Below are positions 10,870-24,436 of a stretch of 64,000 nucleotides of DNA, one piece after another. How positions within the stretch are numbered: the first letter of the stretch is position 1; the number at the start of each line of letters is the position of its first letter. This stretch comes from Diphasiastrum complanatum. Its lineage: Eukaryota > Streptophyta > Lycopodiopsida > Lycopodiales > Lycopodiaceae. The notes beneath the pieces are model-generated. The model made no database searches and was not told where the DNA came from. It saw only the letters and a list, made by a program, of their open reading frames with translations. A program made the position numbers and the translations under genes. The DNA lies in assembly GCA_029204225.1 (NCBI GenBank), contig CM055107.1, positions 20,651,997-20,715,996 of the forward strand. The letters are read 5' to 3'.

Positions 10870-13800
10870 CTAATCGTATATTTGTAGCCTTTGGTTAAAT
10901 CGGCTATGCATTTAGTCAATGTGCTAAATGCAATATATAGAGGGCCAATAAAGACAAAGTGTCAGTGCCAATGTTATAAGGATGATGTAAAAAACCTTCA
11001 TAGCATAGATAAAGTCCATGATCAAGAAATTCATTAATGTTCGCATAGTTTGAATTTTTGATATCAATTCAAACATTAGTCTTGAAAATTGTTCTATCAT
11101 TAATTACAATTGGATGTAGAATATGAAAATTGTTGGTTGATAACAATTTTAATGTGTATGTAGAGATGTGTTGTGCTCACACATGTAAAAAAAATGATGC
11201 AATAACTAACATATGATATCATTTATAGTGATTCAAACGAAGGAAAAAAAAATGAAAATAATTAAAAACATATCCTTTGAAAACAAAATTTGACGTAAAC
11301 GTTATGATCATTCCAAAGATCAACCAATTCTACAAGAAATTGTTCCACCAAAACAACTGATTTTTAATCCATCATCACATGGGCTCCATCATCACCAAAA
11401 TATTCAGCCCCAATTGTTCCATTGTTTTGACTTTTCAAATCCTCCATCTCGTACTCAACATATGCATTTTCAAATATGTGCCTTGAACGTGGCTTAATTT
11501 GAAAACATACACCAATCGTTGTTTAATTGATCCAACTGAAAAAATACCTATATTCAACAAATTATATGCTCATTAAACAATAATAAATTCTAACGTCCAT
11601 CGATGATATATGACAAAGTGTTTGATCAACAAACTAAGAAAATTATAAGTTGTAAAGCAATGGAATTATACCTGCTCGCAATGACGAGGTAATACCAATT
11701 TGTCTGAAAAATCCATGCTTAATGTCTTGGTTGAATTAGTAGCAAAAAATCCACTAACATCTTTCTTCATAGTTGCATTTGATCCTATGTAATTGATTCT
11801 AAACCATTTCACATCAAACAAAAAATATAAACTGTTTTCACCAAATACACTTCGTATATTTCTTGAATTGTGCCTACATATTGAAGCTCTCCAGAAATGG
11901 GATTCTGGTCTCGTGCACTACTTTGACTTTCTTGGTGAAAAGATGCCATAACACTACAGTCATATGTGTGTCGTTTCACATCAATTCGTCAAACATGATG
12001 ATGGCGACCATATGCCCACATAGCACTATATGTTCGATACTATCATGCAACATTTACCACAAATCGTACATTAAGCAATCATGCTAAAAGTCTTATAATG
12101 ATTTTACTAGAGCTATATAACATGTCAAATGATAAAAATCAATTCAAGAAACCTACCTTCCAATCACATCCTCTAGCAACTTCCCATACCATGTCAGATA
12201 TGATTTGTGTCATGAGAAGTTGAAGATTGGCCTCTACGTCACCAATTACTACACCACCTTTTACTAGCCACTGCTCTTTGTTTCTTCTCTAGCTCGTATA
12301 GTTTCAACCATTTATCCATTACTCTAGAATTATAGAGCATAAAAGTAGAGATCTTATCTCATAAAGAAGGTGTCAATTTTTGTAGATTTCCCATACCTTG
12401 AGCTTTTTCACCTATCACCTCGTCTCTTTCCACATCATCCCATAATCTTGGAGACGATGGATCAATCTGAAGCAAAACTTCAGAAATATAAAAGAGGGAT
12501 TCTTGTGCTAACCAACCCTCTAAGATGCTTCCCTCGGGCCTTGATTTTTGATGCACAAAGTCTTTTAAGACTTTCATATACTTTTCCAAAAAAAACATCC
12601 ACCTACAAAAAAATTAAAAAACATGAGAACCTTAGTAAAATTGGTAAGCTCGATTAAAGCCATGAATTTTTATATCTATACCTGGAGTGTACTGGGCCAA
12701 CAATACTAACTTCTTGAACCAAGTGCACCAATAGATGCACTTTTATGTCTAAAATAGAAGTCGAAAATCCCTCTCATACATACATCCATCCTCTCAAGCA
12801 TACATCCATCCTCCACCATGTCTTCATGTTTTTTTTGCATGTCCGCCTTGCGAATCTCCTTGTTGCATATCCATCTACATCATGTATATAATATATGTTT
12901 CATTTTGTCATTTGTTTTATTGCAAATGAATCTATCTAAAAACAAACAACTAACATAAAAATGTATAAGTAACTCACAACAGCTGCTAATTTGTAAATGG
13001 TCTCATGAAGATGTTCTGTTAGACAAGTGCACAATAGATGTCTAAAATAGAAGTCGGAAAATCCCTCTCAAGCATACTCCTAGCCTCAGCCATGTCTGCA
13101 TGTTTTTTTTGCACGTCCGCCTTGGAAATCTCCTTGTCAAGCAGTTTCAACCAGTCATGAGATTTTAGACCATGAAGTGTTCCATCTACTGTGAATGATG
13201 TTCATAATGAATGAGCAAAATTCTTTGGTATTCTTATCTCAGAAATAACTGATCGCACATACCTGTACTCTTCTTTTCTAAGAATCCAACTTGCTCTTGG
13301 AATACTATGGGTATTATTTCCATCTGCACCCAACTTTGGCCAATGCTCTTTTTTTTGTTTTTGATAGTTGTAAGTCCTCTCCAGCACGCATACTATCTTT
13401 ATCTCCTGCCATGTGTTTCCATATTGATTCGGCCACATTTTTTAATATGTGGATCAAGCAAATGATTGATCAACAGATTATTCCAATATGGTAAACAATG
13501 AATAATAGATAGTCTTTTCATACCATTCGTCGGCTTAGTTTGGATTCAATCCAAAGTTTGTGCCAATCTGCCATTAACAGTTTTGTTGGAGGATTTCTCG
13601 TCTCTTGTCTTCCCCCAAATCCTCTTTTTTGTTTATTCCTGAATGGATCATCTTCAGGAAAATATTTTTAATGATTTTCATATACAACTTTTTTCAAATG
13701 GCATGAGTGTCGACTATCAAGATTTGGTCCACAAATGAGACACGCATGATATCCAGAAGTTGTAAAGCCTAATAAATTCAAATAAATAAACATAAGCATG

Positions 13801-13950
13801 TTCCACAATACAATTACACAAAAATTTTAACAAATAGACATGTTTGAAATGAAATTAGCTAAACAATCACCCAATCCTGGATAGTCATGCACTGTTCACA
13901 TTAAAATGACACGCATCGTAAAATTTCTTTCTTGGGGTGGATGTGAGATG
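10870..13950 (-). pseudogene. CACTA (En/Spm) TNP2-type transposase remnant
   Basis: Pieces appear in correct family order on the minus strand. About 13,560-13,780 carries TSGYHACLICGPNLDSRHS and FPEDDPFRNKQKRGFGGRQ, the Transposase_21 'CLxCG...' region, with a TAA inside. About 12,350-13,440 carries a DUF4218-like part: ASWILRKEEYRYVRSVISEI, then GLKSHDWLKLL, then FFLEKYMKVLKDFVHQKSRP and EGSILEGWLAQESLFYISE. About 11,350-11,950 carries the DUF4216-like end, mirrored at 46,860-47,627. Stops, frameshifts and intron-sized gaps separate the parts, and the catalytic N-terminal region is not recognisable. The segment left of about 12,037 is the inverted counterpart of 46,773-48,130. It is a dead element, and neither terminal CACTA repeat was found. 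Confidence 0.8.
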
Positions 13951-16900
13951 TCATAGCATTGGCCCTGCTAGATGCAAAAACAGTCTAATAGAATGTTTAT
14001 GCTAAGTAGAATCACAACTTAAATGTTTAGTTGTCCAACAGGATCTTATAAATTAGTTCATACAAAAATGAGTACAGTCCACCGAAGAGATTAGAAATGG
14101 TTTGTGTGTGATATTACTAAAAAATGGATTTAGTCAGAAGTTTAGTTCTGAAATAGATTGAAATAGCAATGTGATAGCACAAGTTCCTCCGGCATCAAAG
14201 ACAGCCATTGTCTGATCAAAAACTGAGGAGTCATAGATGTTCATGTTCTGATCAGAGTGAGTGAACAATTGTTATCAAACAGCAATGAAGTACATTCAAA
14301 TCACAACGAGCATAAGTTATGATTTCTGCAAGTATCAGATGAGCAGATGTAGAACCAAAGTTGGTTTCACTCAACGATCAATAAACGTGCATGAAAAATC
14401 TTGAAATAGAAATAGTCATTCACCAAGGCGACAACTGTGGGCTTAATTTCCAACACCTCTAATTTTCAATATCGTTTTTGAGAAGCAAATTTAGAAGTGA
14501 GTACAAATAGAAAAATCAATTTAGGTTTCATTAAACTACAATAAAAGACATACATCAATAATGAAAACATATGGAATGCTAAATCTCAACATACCTCCAT
14601 AAAAGGGCAAACCATAATGTTGTTTCTTTAATTCATTTTCTTTAATTAGAGCTAGAAGAATATGGATGTATTATGTAAATGGGATTGTTGAAAAATTACA
14701 TCCATGGATGTTGACTTTACATGGACATTTAGTCACATGACACATAGTATAACTAGGTGATGACCATTCAAAGAGCATGACATGATAAAGTAAATTACAA
14801 TTTGAGAAAGCAATGTAGCTTAGAATGTAGTGGAGATAGTTGACCTAGTATATTGCATAGAGATAGGAAAAAGTTATTGAAAAGTAGAGTTAGTGGTAGG
14901 ACATCATGGTGAGAGGTAAAAACAAAAAGTGAGTTAACAAACTTTCTAATATTGGTTACAAGAATATCATGTACACTACTTTTCTTTGTGAGTTGTTTCA
15001 CTCCATTAAGATTTTCACCCCAAGTTTCTTGAACCTATGAATGTGTCGTAGAGTGATTATGCTTTTTAAGAATTTGGTGAATTCTTGTTGATTCTATGAG
15101 TGTTATCTTGCTGGTTGAGTTACGATCATTAGTGAAGATACTAGGTTTTTAGGTAAACACTACCTACTTTCTTGATTAAGTGCGTGAGATCCATGTAGAT
15201 GAAAGTGAAAACTCCATTTCTACAACATAATTTACCTAAGCTTCTCCACCATGTTCTACAGAAGTAAAAAATTGTTCACATTGGACTTGAACATGCAAGG
15301 TCCAGTAATTTATCTCACAAAAACTTTTTGCTTTGGCTCCACCCTCTAGATGAAGAAGCTTATCCAATTCCTGAAGTGTATCTCTAATATCCATTTAATG
15401 TAATGATAGACATCCTCCTTAAGTGCTTTTATAGTTGATACATAGCAGCTTCTAATATTTGCCTTGTCCCACATGCTTTTCTAGAAAATCACTTATTTGT
15501 AGAAATAAGAATGATTTGCATAGCATGGGACAAGCCACTTTATATCTTTTAAGAACATTCCCATCACTCACCATCTCTTTCAAGTATAATGGATCTAATG
15601 CATTATGTATTTTCTTTATTGTCCAAACAAACTTGTCATTGTTGCTTTAGTATTTTAAGATCAATCCTCACAACAAATCTTAGAGATTCTATTTTCTCAT
15701 CATGACTTTGTTCTTCATCATATTCCAATGTTATAGTGATCAAAAGTAATCAATTGTCTCGATTTATAGCCAATTATAAGCTAGTAAGATACATATACAT
15801 GTGAAAAATATATGATTTAATAGTTACAAATATATATATCTTGATTTTGTAGCCTAATAACTATAAGGAAATGTTTCCATACTAGTCAGATTTATTAAAT
15901 GTCCATAAGTTTTCCTTGTTGGTTCTAAGGTTTAAAAATTCTTATGCTAAGATTAGATCACTTTGAGAAAATGACTTAATGTCCAAGCTATTTACTTTCT
16001 AGCTCATGCATAGGTTGGCTTGTAGCTTAAGTCTCAAAATCTTCATAAAAGGGGTCATTAAATTAGTAATTTGCAAGTTTTCGACTTTTGGAGACGTACT
16101 CCAAGTATACAATGATCAAATTAGATTAACAAAAAGGACACGTTCCAAGAATACAATGTTGTTGTCACTAGTAACTTTATATCAAAACTCCCTTTTGATT
16201 GACTAACTATAGGTGATACATACTCAACAATTTTTTTACTTATTTTAGGACTACCTAAGTTGTTTTTGGTCAATTTTGCATGTGCAAACTCTATTTATTT
16301 ATTTAATGATTGATTAGGTTGTTTTGGTCAATTTTACATGTGCAAACTCATGATACTTTTCATTTGGAGAAATAGCAAGCATTTATTAGAGTTGCTAGAT
16401 TGGAAAGTATTAAGCATAATAATTCAAGGAAAAACTAACTCCTAAAGTTGTAGCATAAGTAGCTCTTTTTCCATTTCTATAGCTACTTTATGCATGTTCT
16501 ATACTTCATTTGGGTGGTTTTAGGTAAGAAGATTTTATATCAACAAACATTTCAATAGTCAAAATGGCATGTTTATTTTAGATGAGATAATGCATTAGAA
16601 AAAGTGCTACATAATATTATTTTACTATTGTGTAGATGTCCAAGTTCTTTAAATATGTGTGATATGGTCATTAATACATGATACGTCATTGCATTATATA
16701 GTTTAATAGGTTTTAATTTTTTTTTATGCATGATTATCTATAAATGTAAAGCTTTATATAAGAAAAGTTAACTTAAAAGGACCCTCTTGAGTTCCACATG
16801 CATGGTTTCTCAACTCACATGAAGAAAATCAAGATAAAGTTGTAATTAGTGCTTCTCTTCCATTACTTTCTATGAATAATATTTTTTGAATTATCCATTA

Positions 16901-17689
16901 TGAAAGCATAAAAAATGGTTAACATCTTTCCAATCTAAGGCTAGAAGTACAAATAAGATCACAAGCTAGAAGAGAATAAAATATATTATATATATTTTAG
17001 AGCTTAGGATACTATTATTTTCTTTTTAGGTCATTCATTTGGTTTTGAGAAAGATTGAAGTTAAGGTCCAATAAGTGTAGCTACAAAGACAATTTTGGTG
17101 TATTTCTCACAAATTTTAGCATCAAGCTATTGTCATAGAGGAGTCTAGTTCGAATAGGCCTAATCCCTATTCCTTAAACTGATTTTGAGACATTTTATTA
17201 CCAAATAGTTAGATCCAAGTTTGTTTTCCATTTGGTAGTTACTTGAGTCTAAGTTGATACACTATCTTGTTGTCAATGTTCATAGGAATTTCCAGGTAGG
17301 TAGGAGTCTTTTAAATCAAAATTTTCTTGATCTTTTGGGATCTCTTATAGGAGTTTATGATCTATTTTTATACAGAAGTATAGTGCTTATGTAAGCACAA
17401 TGTGAGTGTTTTTTCATTTCATTCTCTATTGTTAGTCGATTTTCTCACATGGAAAATCGGGGTATCATAAACTACAATTTTTGCAATTTTGTAAAAACTA
17501 GCATGTAAAACCTAGCTATGAATGATAGAATCAGCATAAAATTGCCCATAGATAGGGGTTTCAACCCGTCCCAAATGAAGCTAATTTTTTTTTTTGCATT
17601 TTTAGAACTAGCCCATAGTTGGCACTATTGAGCTAAAAACTATTGATATACTGAATGATTTCTTACTAATATAAAATTATCCAATACTC
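13951..17689. other. No gene recognised; AT-rich degraded sequence
   Basis: Only short open frames with no family resemblance. One small feature: a phrase of about 40 bp (GTTGTTTT.GGTCAATTTT.CATGTGCAAACTC) is repeated at about 16,259 and 16,318, a local duplication. The right end passes into copia C coding sequence. Confidence 0.5.
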
Positions 17690-18892
17690 ATCCACCAAGA
17701 AGGCCTATAGAGTCTTTGTACTCTCTACTTCTCAAGTTATTGAAAGTAGAGATGTTGTCTTTCATGAAGATCAACACTCATCTTTTGAAGAGGCCGAGAT
17801 CAAGAAGTCTATGGATGCATCACCAATTATTGATTTTGAAGACAATCATGATGTGATGGGGTTCGAGATTTGAAGAAGACTCTCCTCGGATTTTCTCACC
17901 AAGAAGATCCATGAGAGATAGATCCAAGCCTAAGAGGCTCTCATATGTTGACAAAGGCAAACAAGTGGATTTTGATTCCACTAATTATGTTTTTTATGTC
18001 TCTCATGAAGAGCCAAAGAATGTACAAGAGGCACCCAATATCCAGGAGTGGTATGATGCCATGAAGCAAGAGTATGATGCATTGATCACCAACAATACTT
18101 GAGAGCTTGTGGATCCTCCATTCAACAAGCATGTGATTGGTTGCAAGTGGGTATTTCGGATCAAGTTCAATCATGATGGCACCATCAACAAGTATAAAGC
18201 AAGATTATGTGCCAAAGGATTTGCTCAAATCCATGGCCTTGATTATGAGGAGACCTTTGCACCCGGTGCAAAGATGGTGACAATAAGAATTCTTATTTCT
18301 CTTGCTTGTTTCTTTAAGTGCAAGGTGTTCCAATTAGATGTATCCAATGCTTTTCTAAATGGTTATCTTGAGGAGGAGATCTATATGGAACAACCTCAAG
18401 GATTCATCAAGGATGAGTCCAAAGTGTGCTTGCTCTTCAAAAGTCTTTATGGACTCAAGCAAGCACCAAGATCATGGTATTCAAGACTTAATTCTTTTCT
18501 TATCTCACTAGGATTTACTCTTACTGACTATGATCCTTCCATGTATCTAAAGTTTGTTGATAGCAATATTGTCATTCTTCTAATTTATGTTGATGACATT
18601 ATTCTTTGTGGAAGTTGTATCAAGGTAGTTGATGAAATCAAGCTAGCACTTGGATGTGAGTTTAAAATGCAAGATTGAGTCGAGATACATTACATCCTAA
18701 GCCTAGAAATTGATTTTTATGAAAATCATGTCTTTATATGCCAATCTAGATATGCTCACTCTATGTTGAAAAAATTCCATATGGAAAATTCTAAGAGCAT
18801 AAATACTCCAATGGAGCAGATTGTAAAAGATCCTAATAAAGGTGATGAAAGATCCTTTGAGGACATCACACTTTTTAGGAGTCTTGTAGGCT
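17690..18892 (+). pseudogene. Copia family C integrase C-terminus and reverse transcriptase
   Basis: The first part (STKKAYRVFVLSTSQVIESR) is the end of copia integrase. A frameshift near 17,870 leads into the reverse transcriptase. The latter has the usual opening (EWYDAMKQEYDALITNNT), then TGA where Trp is expected (18,100-18,102), then HVIGCKWVFRIK, LDVSNAFLNG, SLYGLKQAPRSWY and the catalytic YVDD at 18,586-18,597. A second stop follows at 18,676. The frame resumes to NTPMEQIVKDPNKGDE and ends within LFRSLVGS. There it is fused to LTR C sequence, so all RNase H is missing. A deletion joining pol to LTR explains this. Gag, protease and 5' LTR are absent. Confidence 0.85.
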
Positions 18893-19595
18893 CCTATAGG
18901 GTCTTATGTTTTTTATATCAAGCATCTAGGTGTAGGATGTTGATAGGAACAAATTTGGCATAGATGGCAAATTATGCATTTCCACTTGTAATGCCACTAT
19001 TGAGTCAAAATAGAGTAAGAGGCTAAACGCGTTCCAATTAGAGTGTAGACAAGTGTAATGCTTTTGTTTGATGAATTCTAAGAGGTCCAATAGGATTTAG
19101 AGGTGGAACCATGTGAGGTCCAATAGGAATTTGAGGTTTGCTTGAAAATAGTCCAATAGAATTAAGAGGTCCATGGATCAATGGTCCAATAGGATTAAGA
19201 GTTGACAAAGTGTGGTCTAATCATAGTTAAGCATAGTGGTAGCTCGTGGATCTACTAGTATCATTGTACTCCTCATTTTGGATTCAATTGATTTGGTGAT
19301 TGTGTGGATTTTGAGTGTTATTAGATTTCTAGATTTCTCTCTCTACCCAAGAGCTCATGATGATTTTCTCTCTCTACTCGAGGAGAGCAGCTTGTTTTTA
19401 CTTAGAATAATTTTTTAATACTTCCCACATGTGTGAGTGAGACTTGGAAGTGATTGAATGCATGTAGTAGTGTGTTTTTGCCATAGAATCAAAGATAGAT
19501 CTTGAATCTCAATCTAGTCTTGATCTTGGTGCATCTACACACCTTAGGAGATCACAAGTACATGTTGTGGATAGTCCACACGTGTGAAATCTACA
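18893..19595 (+). repeat. LTR C, 5'-truncated
   Basis: Matches the reverse complement of 43,537-44,272 from just inside the LTR start (…GGGTCTTATGTTTTTTA.ATCAAGCATC) to the end (...CACGTGTGAAATCTACA). The first roughly 35 bp are lost at the pol/LTR junction. It contains CACACGTGTG at 19,577-19,586 and several copies of a GGTCCAATAGGA(A/T)T phrase at about 19,087-19,200, an internal subrepeat. Confidence 0.8.
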
Positions 19596-20140
19596 ATATT
19601 TAGGGCTTTGAAGTCCAAATCAGTTCACACAATGCCAGATATGCTAGCATGAATTGGTGAAAAGATAGGTGGCGGCGTATGAATACTTCCGATGAACAAC
19701 TTGATTACAACAATAAATTGAACTGATTTATTGATCTAACACTGCCTCAATTAATTTTTGAATTTTTAATTTAATTAGGACTATTTTCTACATATGGTAC
19801 CAAAAGCGCTAGATAAGAAAAACAATAAAAAGTTACTAATTGTTGAAGTGGGATTTTCTTGAGTTCAAATCTCATTTCAATACAACTATAAGCCAAACAA
19901 GACAAATTTGATCAACGAGTCACAATATAGTTTCTAAAATTTATTGATGCTTTTTTCCAATAGCCATGAGCATCTAATATAATTGTAAATCCAAAATAAA
20001 TCTGGTTCTTGAGTATCATATACATTGAAGTTATAATTCGGATGAAGTTAGCATTCCAATTGTTAGATCAAGGGAGTTACAGATTTGGTACATAAAAAAC
20101 ATTTGAAATGAAGGTAGTACCATCCTGAAATTGCTATTTG
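19596..20140. other. Probable LTR fragment and degraded sequence
   Basis: A phrase around 19,690-19,740 (GAACAACTTGATTACAACAATAAATTGAACTGAT) resembles part of LTR F at about 21,583-21,620. Near 19,794 a TGGTACCAAAAGC could be a decayed primer site after an LTR end. Both are tentative. No coding sequence recognised. Confidence 0.35.
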
Positions 20141-20830
20141 ATAGTGCCAATGCCATCGATACTGTGAGTACTACTATCACCCAATGAAACATACTTTTGA
20201 GTCATAGTTTGACTATATTCATGAAACCAATTTTACTACCTTGTCACGTGTTGAAGAGCATCTGAATCCAAATACCAAGAATAGACATCTTGTTGGTCTT
20301 CATTTGCCATAAATGTTGCTTCATCAACTTCTTTGTCAAAGTCTTTCTCAAATGTCCGGTTTGTTTGCAATATCTGCAAAACAATTTTGATTTTGATGAA
20401 GCTGAATTTGAATTTGGGCTTTGTTCTAAATTTGAATAATTATTTGAGTTTGTACGTTCTTCGACTTCTTTTTCTTATCGAATTCTTCGAATAAAGAGCT
20501 TTCGATTCTAGTGCCAAATGGGAGAATGAAGATCCATTTCTCCAAATCTCTTTCTATAGTAGCATAGATAAAAACTTGTGCTAATGTCAGACCTTGTTGA
20601 ATAGAAATAATGATTACCCAATTTTCGTAGGTGCTAAGAAGGCTCGACAAGAGAGTCATGATGACATATGCATTGTTGATTTTTATGCCACTTGCAAAAC
20701 ATCTGCTCAAGAACTTTTTTTTTAAGTTGTTCAAATGATTTGTAATCGAATTTGAATCAGCCATTTTGAATGAGAAAAACTTTTTCCACAAATGAAGTTT
20801 GGCAGTCACGTCTCTAATATCATAGAAAAA
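20140..20830 (-). pseudogene. Copia family F gag, zinc knuckle and protease start
   Basis: The minus-strand frame from 20,809 encodes a copia gag (KLHLWKKFFSFKMADSNSIT ... NHLNNLKKKFLSRC ... ENWVIIISIQQGLTLAQVFI). Downstream, in another frame, comes a knuckle (FCRYCKQTGHLR, final Cys lost), then a protease-like WYLDSDALQHVT in place of the normal DSGAS..HVT, and IDGIGTIK. Two stops and frameshifts follow. It is a distinct copia family from A, C and D by sequence. It lies between its own primer site and LTR (21,168-21,899) and an eroded end on the left. Confidence 0.7.
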
Positions 20831-21167
20831 TATTCCAAGCTTCTATAAAGTTTGAGCGCTTTGATTATGACTGATATAATTATCTCTGATATTGAGAGTG
20901 ATAATGGCAAAGGCCTTCCCATCCTTATGCTTCCATTTAATAATGGTCGCCGGATCTACAATTTAACCTCAATAACTTTGACAACTTTCCAAGGCTCTTT
21001 CACTTGTAGGATCACCCTCATTTTGAATTTCCATAACTAATAGTGTCGCCATCATTTAACTTTTTAATAGAATTTGAAGATGACGCATACATCGTAGACA
21101 AATCTGAGTATTAAAAATCTGGCGATGAATATGAATGCTTTGAACTAATTACCAAAGCTATGATTTA

Positions 21168-21179
21168 GCTCTGGTACCA
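21168..21179 (-). other. Primer-binding site of copia F
   Basis: Reverse complement TGGTACCAGAGC, a one-base variant of the initiator Met-tRNA site, directly abuts the LTR end at 21,180. Confidence 0.75.
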
Positions 21180-21899
21180 TGTTGGAAAATAAGCTACATA
21201 TGAGTCCAATAATTTTTGGAAAATACTTGTAGAAAAACAGTAGCTAATGTAATCATTAAAACTAATTCGCTACTATCATAAACACAACTCATTATCATTT
21301 ACGATTGTAGAAAATATATGATAGAGAAAGATATGAATTGTCGAATGTAGTATGTATTGTTGAATGATGAATATACATATGTTGTCTACTCTTACACAAG
21401 TTGTAATCACAATAGCTTATTAATGATTAGTCTACACCTATGGTAAAACAGAGTAGAGAAGAATAACGCATTTATTTCTACTATAAATTCTACTCGTACA
21501 CAAGTTGTAAACACAATAGCTTATTAATGATTAGTCTACACCTATGGTAGAATAGAGTGGAGAAGAAGAAGAATGAATATTTCTAATGAACCACTTGACT
21601 ACAACAATAAAGTGAACTGATCTACTAATCTATTTATAGTTGTTCATGTCATAGCCCTAAAAGAATGCGTTGTTATCCACCTTGTAGATGCCACATGGAG
21701 CTAATATGTAGTCGATAAGACTCCACTATCAAATCTGATTCAGTCGTTATTTGGTAACCCTTGACAAATGATTCGACTCTATGTCGACAATACGTGTATT
21801 TTTGCAAATGGTCTTCGACACCTTCGACACTGTCTCAATGTGAGTAAAACTGCAAAGTAGTTCCACATTACAAAATGATTTCATGAATGAAATCTAACA
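21180..21899 (-). repeat. 5' LTR of copia F with internal tandem duplication
   Basis: On the minus strand it begins TGTTAGATTTCATTCATG and ends ...CTTATTTTCCAACA, with TG...CA termini and a primer site immediately after. An internal block (ACAAGTTGTAA.CACAATAGCTTATTAATGATTAGTCTACACCTATGG) is present twice in tandem, at about 21,398 and 21,498. No CACACGTGTG here, unlike LTRs A, B, C, D and K. Confidence 0.75.
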
Positions 21900-23580
21900 A
21901 GTTCAACATCATGTATTATGCACTTTTACTAGAGGCAACCAAAACAAAGAAAGAGGATGCTAGTTGGCAGTATATTTTTGAGGAAGAACACCATTTGTAT
22001 TGATCATTATATGAGACATGCATGGGGGAACCTTCCTTCAAAGTTTCAAAAAACTAGTGAACAATTCACTTGCAATGGCGCCTATACCCTTCAACATTAA
22101 GATTAAATGGACAATCAACACAATGATTTAGTTCATCTTATGATATTAATATGAATATCAACTCAAAAACAATAATATGCATATTGAAGCTTGCTACAAA
22201 AACATTTACATGACACTGTTTGGATGAAGTGATCATTGTGATAAGCATGCTCATGTCAGGATGAAGTGATCGTTGCGATACGGGTGTGTTGAGATCCACT
22301 AGTTGTCCTTTGCTCCATATTTGCTAGTAAATGTACACATATTCAAATCTTTTCTAACTTGCAATAAGCCAACTCTTGCTAACCTACTTACATGTAATGT
22401 AAGTTTGCCCAATTGTTGAAACTCAACTATGGTCAAGAACATGCCCTACATTGCTTTTGCTCATTTTTGAATTTATCATTAGACTCAAAATTTTATCTTT
22501 CTTTTGCCAAAATTTGAATTATGCATGCAACATCAACAAACATTTATTTCAAATAAAGGGTGGACTCAATTATTAAGGAGGAGTATTTTAGTTACTCTCG
22601 ACTCCTATGTGAAATCATCCTTGTTCCAACTCACTGGGAAAAACATTGGGCTCAACCAATTTAGAGTGCATTCCACAATGGAAAAGTCCCCTCTACAAAT
22701 TTTACTAGCTTGCTTGGTAAATTACAATTTCATAAAGAGTCACACGACCATATTAACTTTCCTTTAATTTTGGTAAATTCTATGATTGGCTGAATAAATC
22801 AATTGACAAAAGAGAAGGATGCCTATATATATTTTGGAGCACAACTTAGGATCACTTGAGTAGGAATAAATAAAATTTTTACTCAACCTGTACATAAGGG
22901 CATCACCTCTCTAGCAACCTTCGCAAGGGTCACTTTAGAAGTTGCAAATAGAGTCTGTCATATGCTCTCAAGTGACCCTTGCCACCATTGAAGGTCACGA
23001 AAATACCCTTCTCCTGTAAATGACATCTTAGGTCAATGACAACAAGCCCTAATGTCCCAATTGACTCATCTCTTCGTGGATTGGCCCTTTCACACATTTT
23101 AAAGACCCAAATAAATATTTCCATTTTAAAGCCTGAATTTGCCATGGTCCTCAATAAAAGCAATGATGTGAGTAGGTAGAAAACATCGGCCACTTTTTAT
23201 CGCAAATTACTTTGACATGCTCAGTTTTGTTTTTTATTTGAGTTTGCTCTTCATTTTATTTATGGTTTTTACTTTGTGTCTACCTCTTATGTTTTACTTT
23301 TCCTTTTCCACCTAAATGCTCCTTCGTCTCACCCATCTACTCATATTGCCCACTTTTTTTTTTTTGGGTTCATTTTTTTCCCTTTTTTTCAGCACGAACA
23401 ATTTTTCTCTTTCCCTACCTTACAATTTATTATTAGCAAAAAATGCCTAAATGAAGCTAAATTTATTCTTTTTTTCCAGCTGCTTACGAAATTTAATTAG
23501 TCACTTCATTGAAAAGTCTCAAACGGTTGGTTATTGGGTTTTGCGGATTCTTTGAGTATAAATTCCTTCCGATAAATAGC
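21900..23580. other. No gene recognised
   Basis: Frames at 22,504-22,767 and 22,930-23,193 show no family resemblance and no supporting signals. A T-rich stretch occurs at about 23,350-23,390. Confidence 0.5.
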
Positions 23581-23642
23581 AATGCAAGATCAAGATCTTG
23601 CAGTTTCAAGAGGTTTTCAATTCATTCATTTTTTCCACCCAA

Positions 23643-23880
23643 CGGGGTTGGCTCAGTTGGTTGGCTTGGCATCCAAAGTTTCTTTGGTCCCAGGTTCGAG
23701 CCTCCCCTTGGAAACCAAGAAGCATTTTTTCCTGTTGATTGCAAATTTGGTTGCTTCGATGAAAAAATTAAGGGGTTGGACTTCGCAGATGCTTTTATGT
23801 GAGCAACGGTTATTTATTGGAGATATACTCCAAGACCCTGCATTTTCAAGAGCTTGTCGGTTTACATCCTTCAAGTGATA
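23643..23880 (+). repeat. tRNA-related SINE-like element
   Basis: GGGTTGGCTCAGTTGGTTGGCTTGG contains a perfect RNA polymerase III A box (TGGCTCAGTTGG). About 40 bp later, GGTTCGAGCCT is a near B box. Spacing and order are those of a tRNA-derived SINE head. The right limit is arbitrary. Similar phrases flank the unit (TTGCAGTTTCAAGAGGTT near 23,597 and CTGCATTTTCAAGAGCTT near 23,838), which might be an old target duplication. It cannot fold as an intact tRNA, so it is not a tRNA gene. Confidence 0.5.
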
Positions 23881-24423
23881 AAGTTTCCCATTGATTAATG
23901 TTCAAAACACTGGCGACTAAAATCCAATTACCTTGGGTAGTATTGAAGCTTGAGAACTCCACATCACACGGTTCCTATATCCAACTAATTTCTCTCCGGC
24001 CTTGGCCATTCTCCTTGGTTTGGAAGCAATCGATGAGTTGGAGTTTCAAGATGAATTTGTATATCAATCCTGCCATTCCTCAAATATGTTTTAGCGACCC
24101 TTTTGTAAGCATATAAAATGAATTTTGAGTATCTCTTCAAAATTCAGACTCCACACAATATACGTAGCATGTTCTAAATTACATAGCCATTATCAAACTT
24201 TTCTATATAGTGTAATATATCATTCTATTGATATCAATGATTCTTACGAACTAAATTTTATATTTTACAATCCTGTAACTATAATCTGGGACAGAAATTT
24301 CCTTGCACAAGATAATTAGTGCCAGATATTTCTAAAGTCAACATCTTTCAAACTTTTTTAAACCAATTTGCGAGAATACACGCATTCCGTTCTCTAAGAG
24401 TGCCGGATTTCCAGCACTGGCTA

Positions 24424-24436
24424 CAAATATATAGCC
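24424..24436 (+). promoter_or_regulatory. Likely TATA box of the plantacyanin-type gene
   Basis: ACAAATATATAGCC lies about 185 bp upstream of the start codon, followed by pyrimidine-rich leader sequence (CTCTCTCATTG). This is a plausible core promoter position for a short plant 5' UTR. Confidence 0.5.

Noticed and set aside
22504-23193. Two frames of 87 residues each as genes
   Set aside because: No similarity, promoter or splice context, and opposite strands with typical random composition.
23643-23730. A functional tRNA gene
   Set aside because: Has A and B box matches but no foldable acceptor and anticodon stems. A SINE head is the better explanation.
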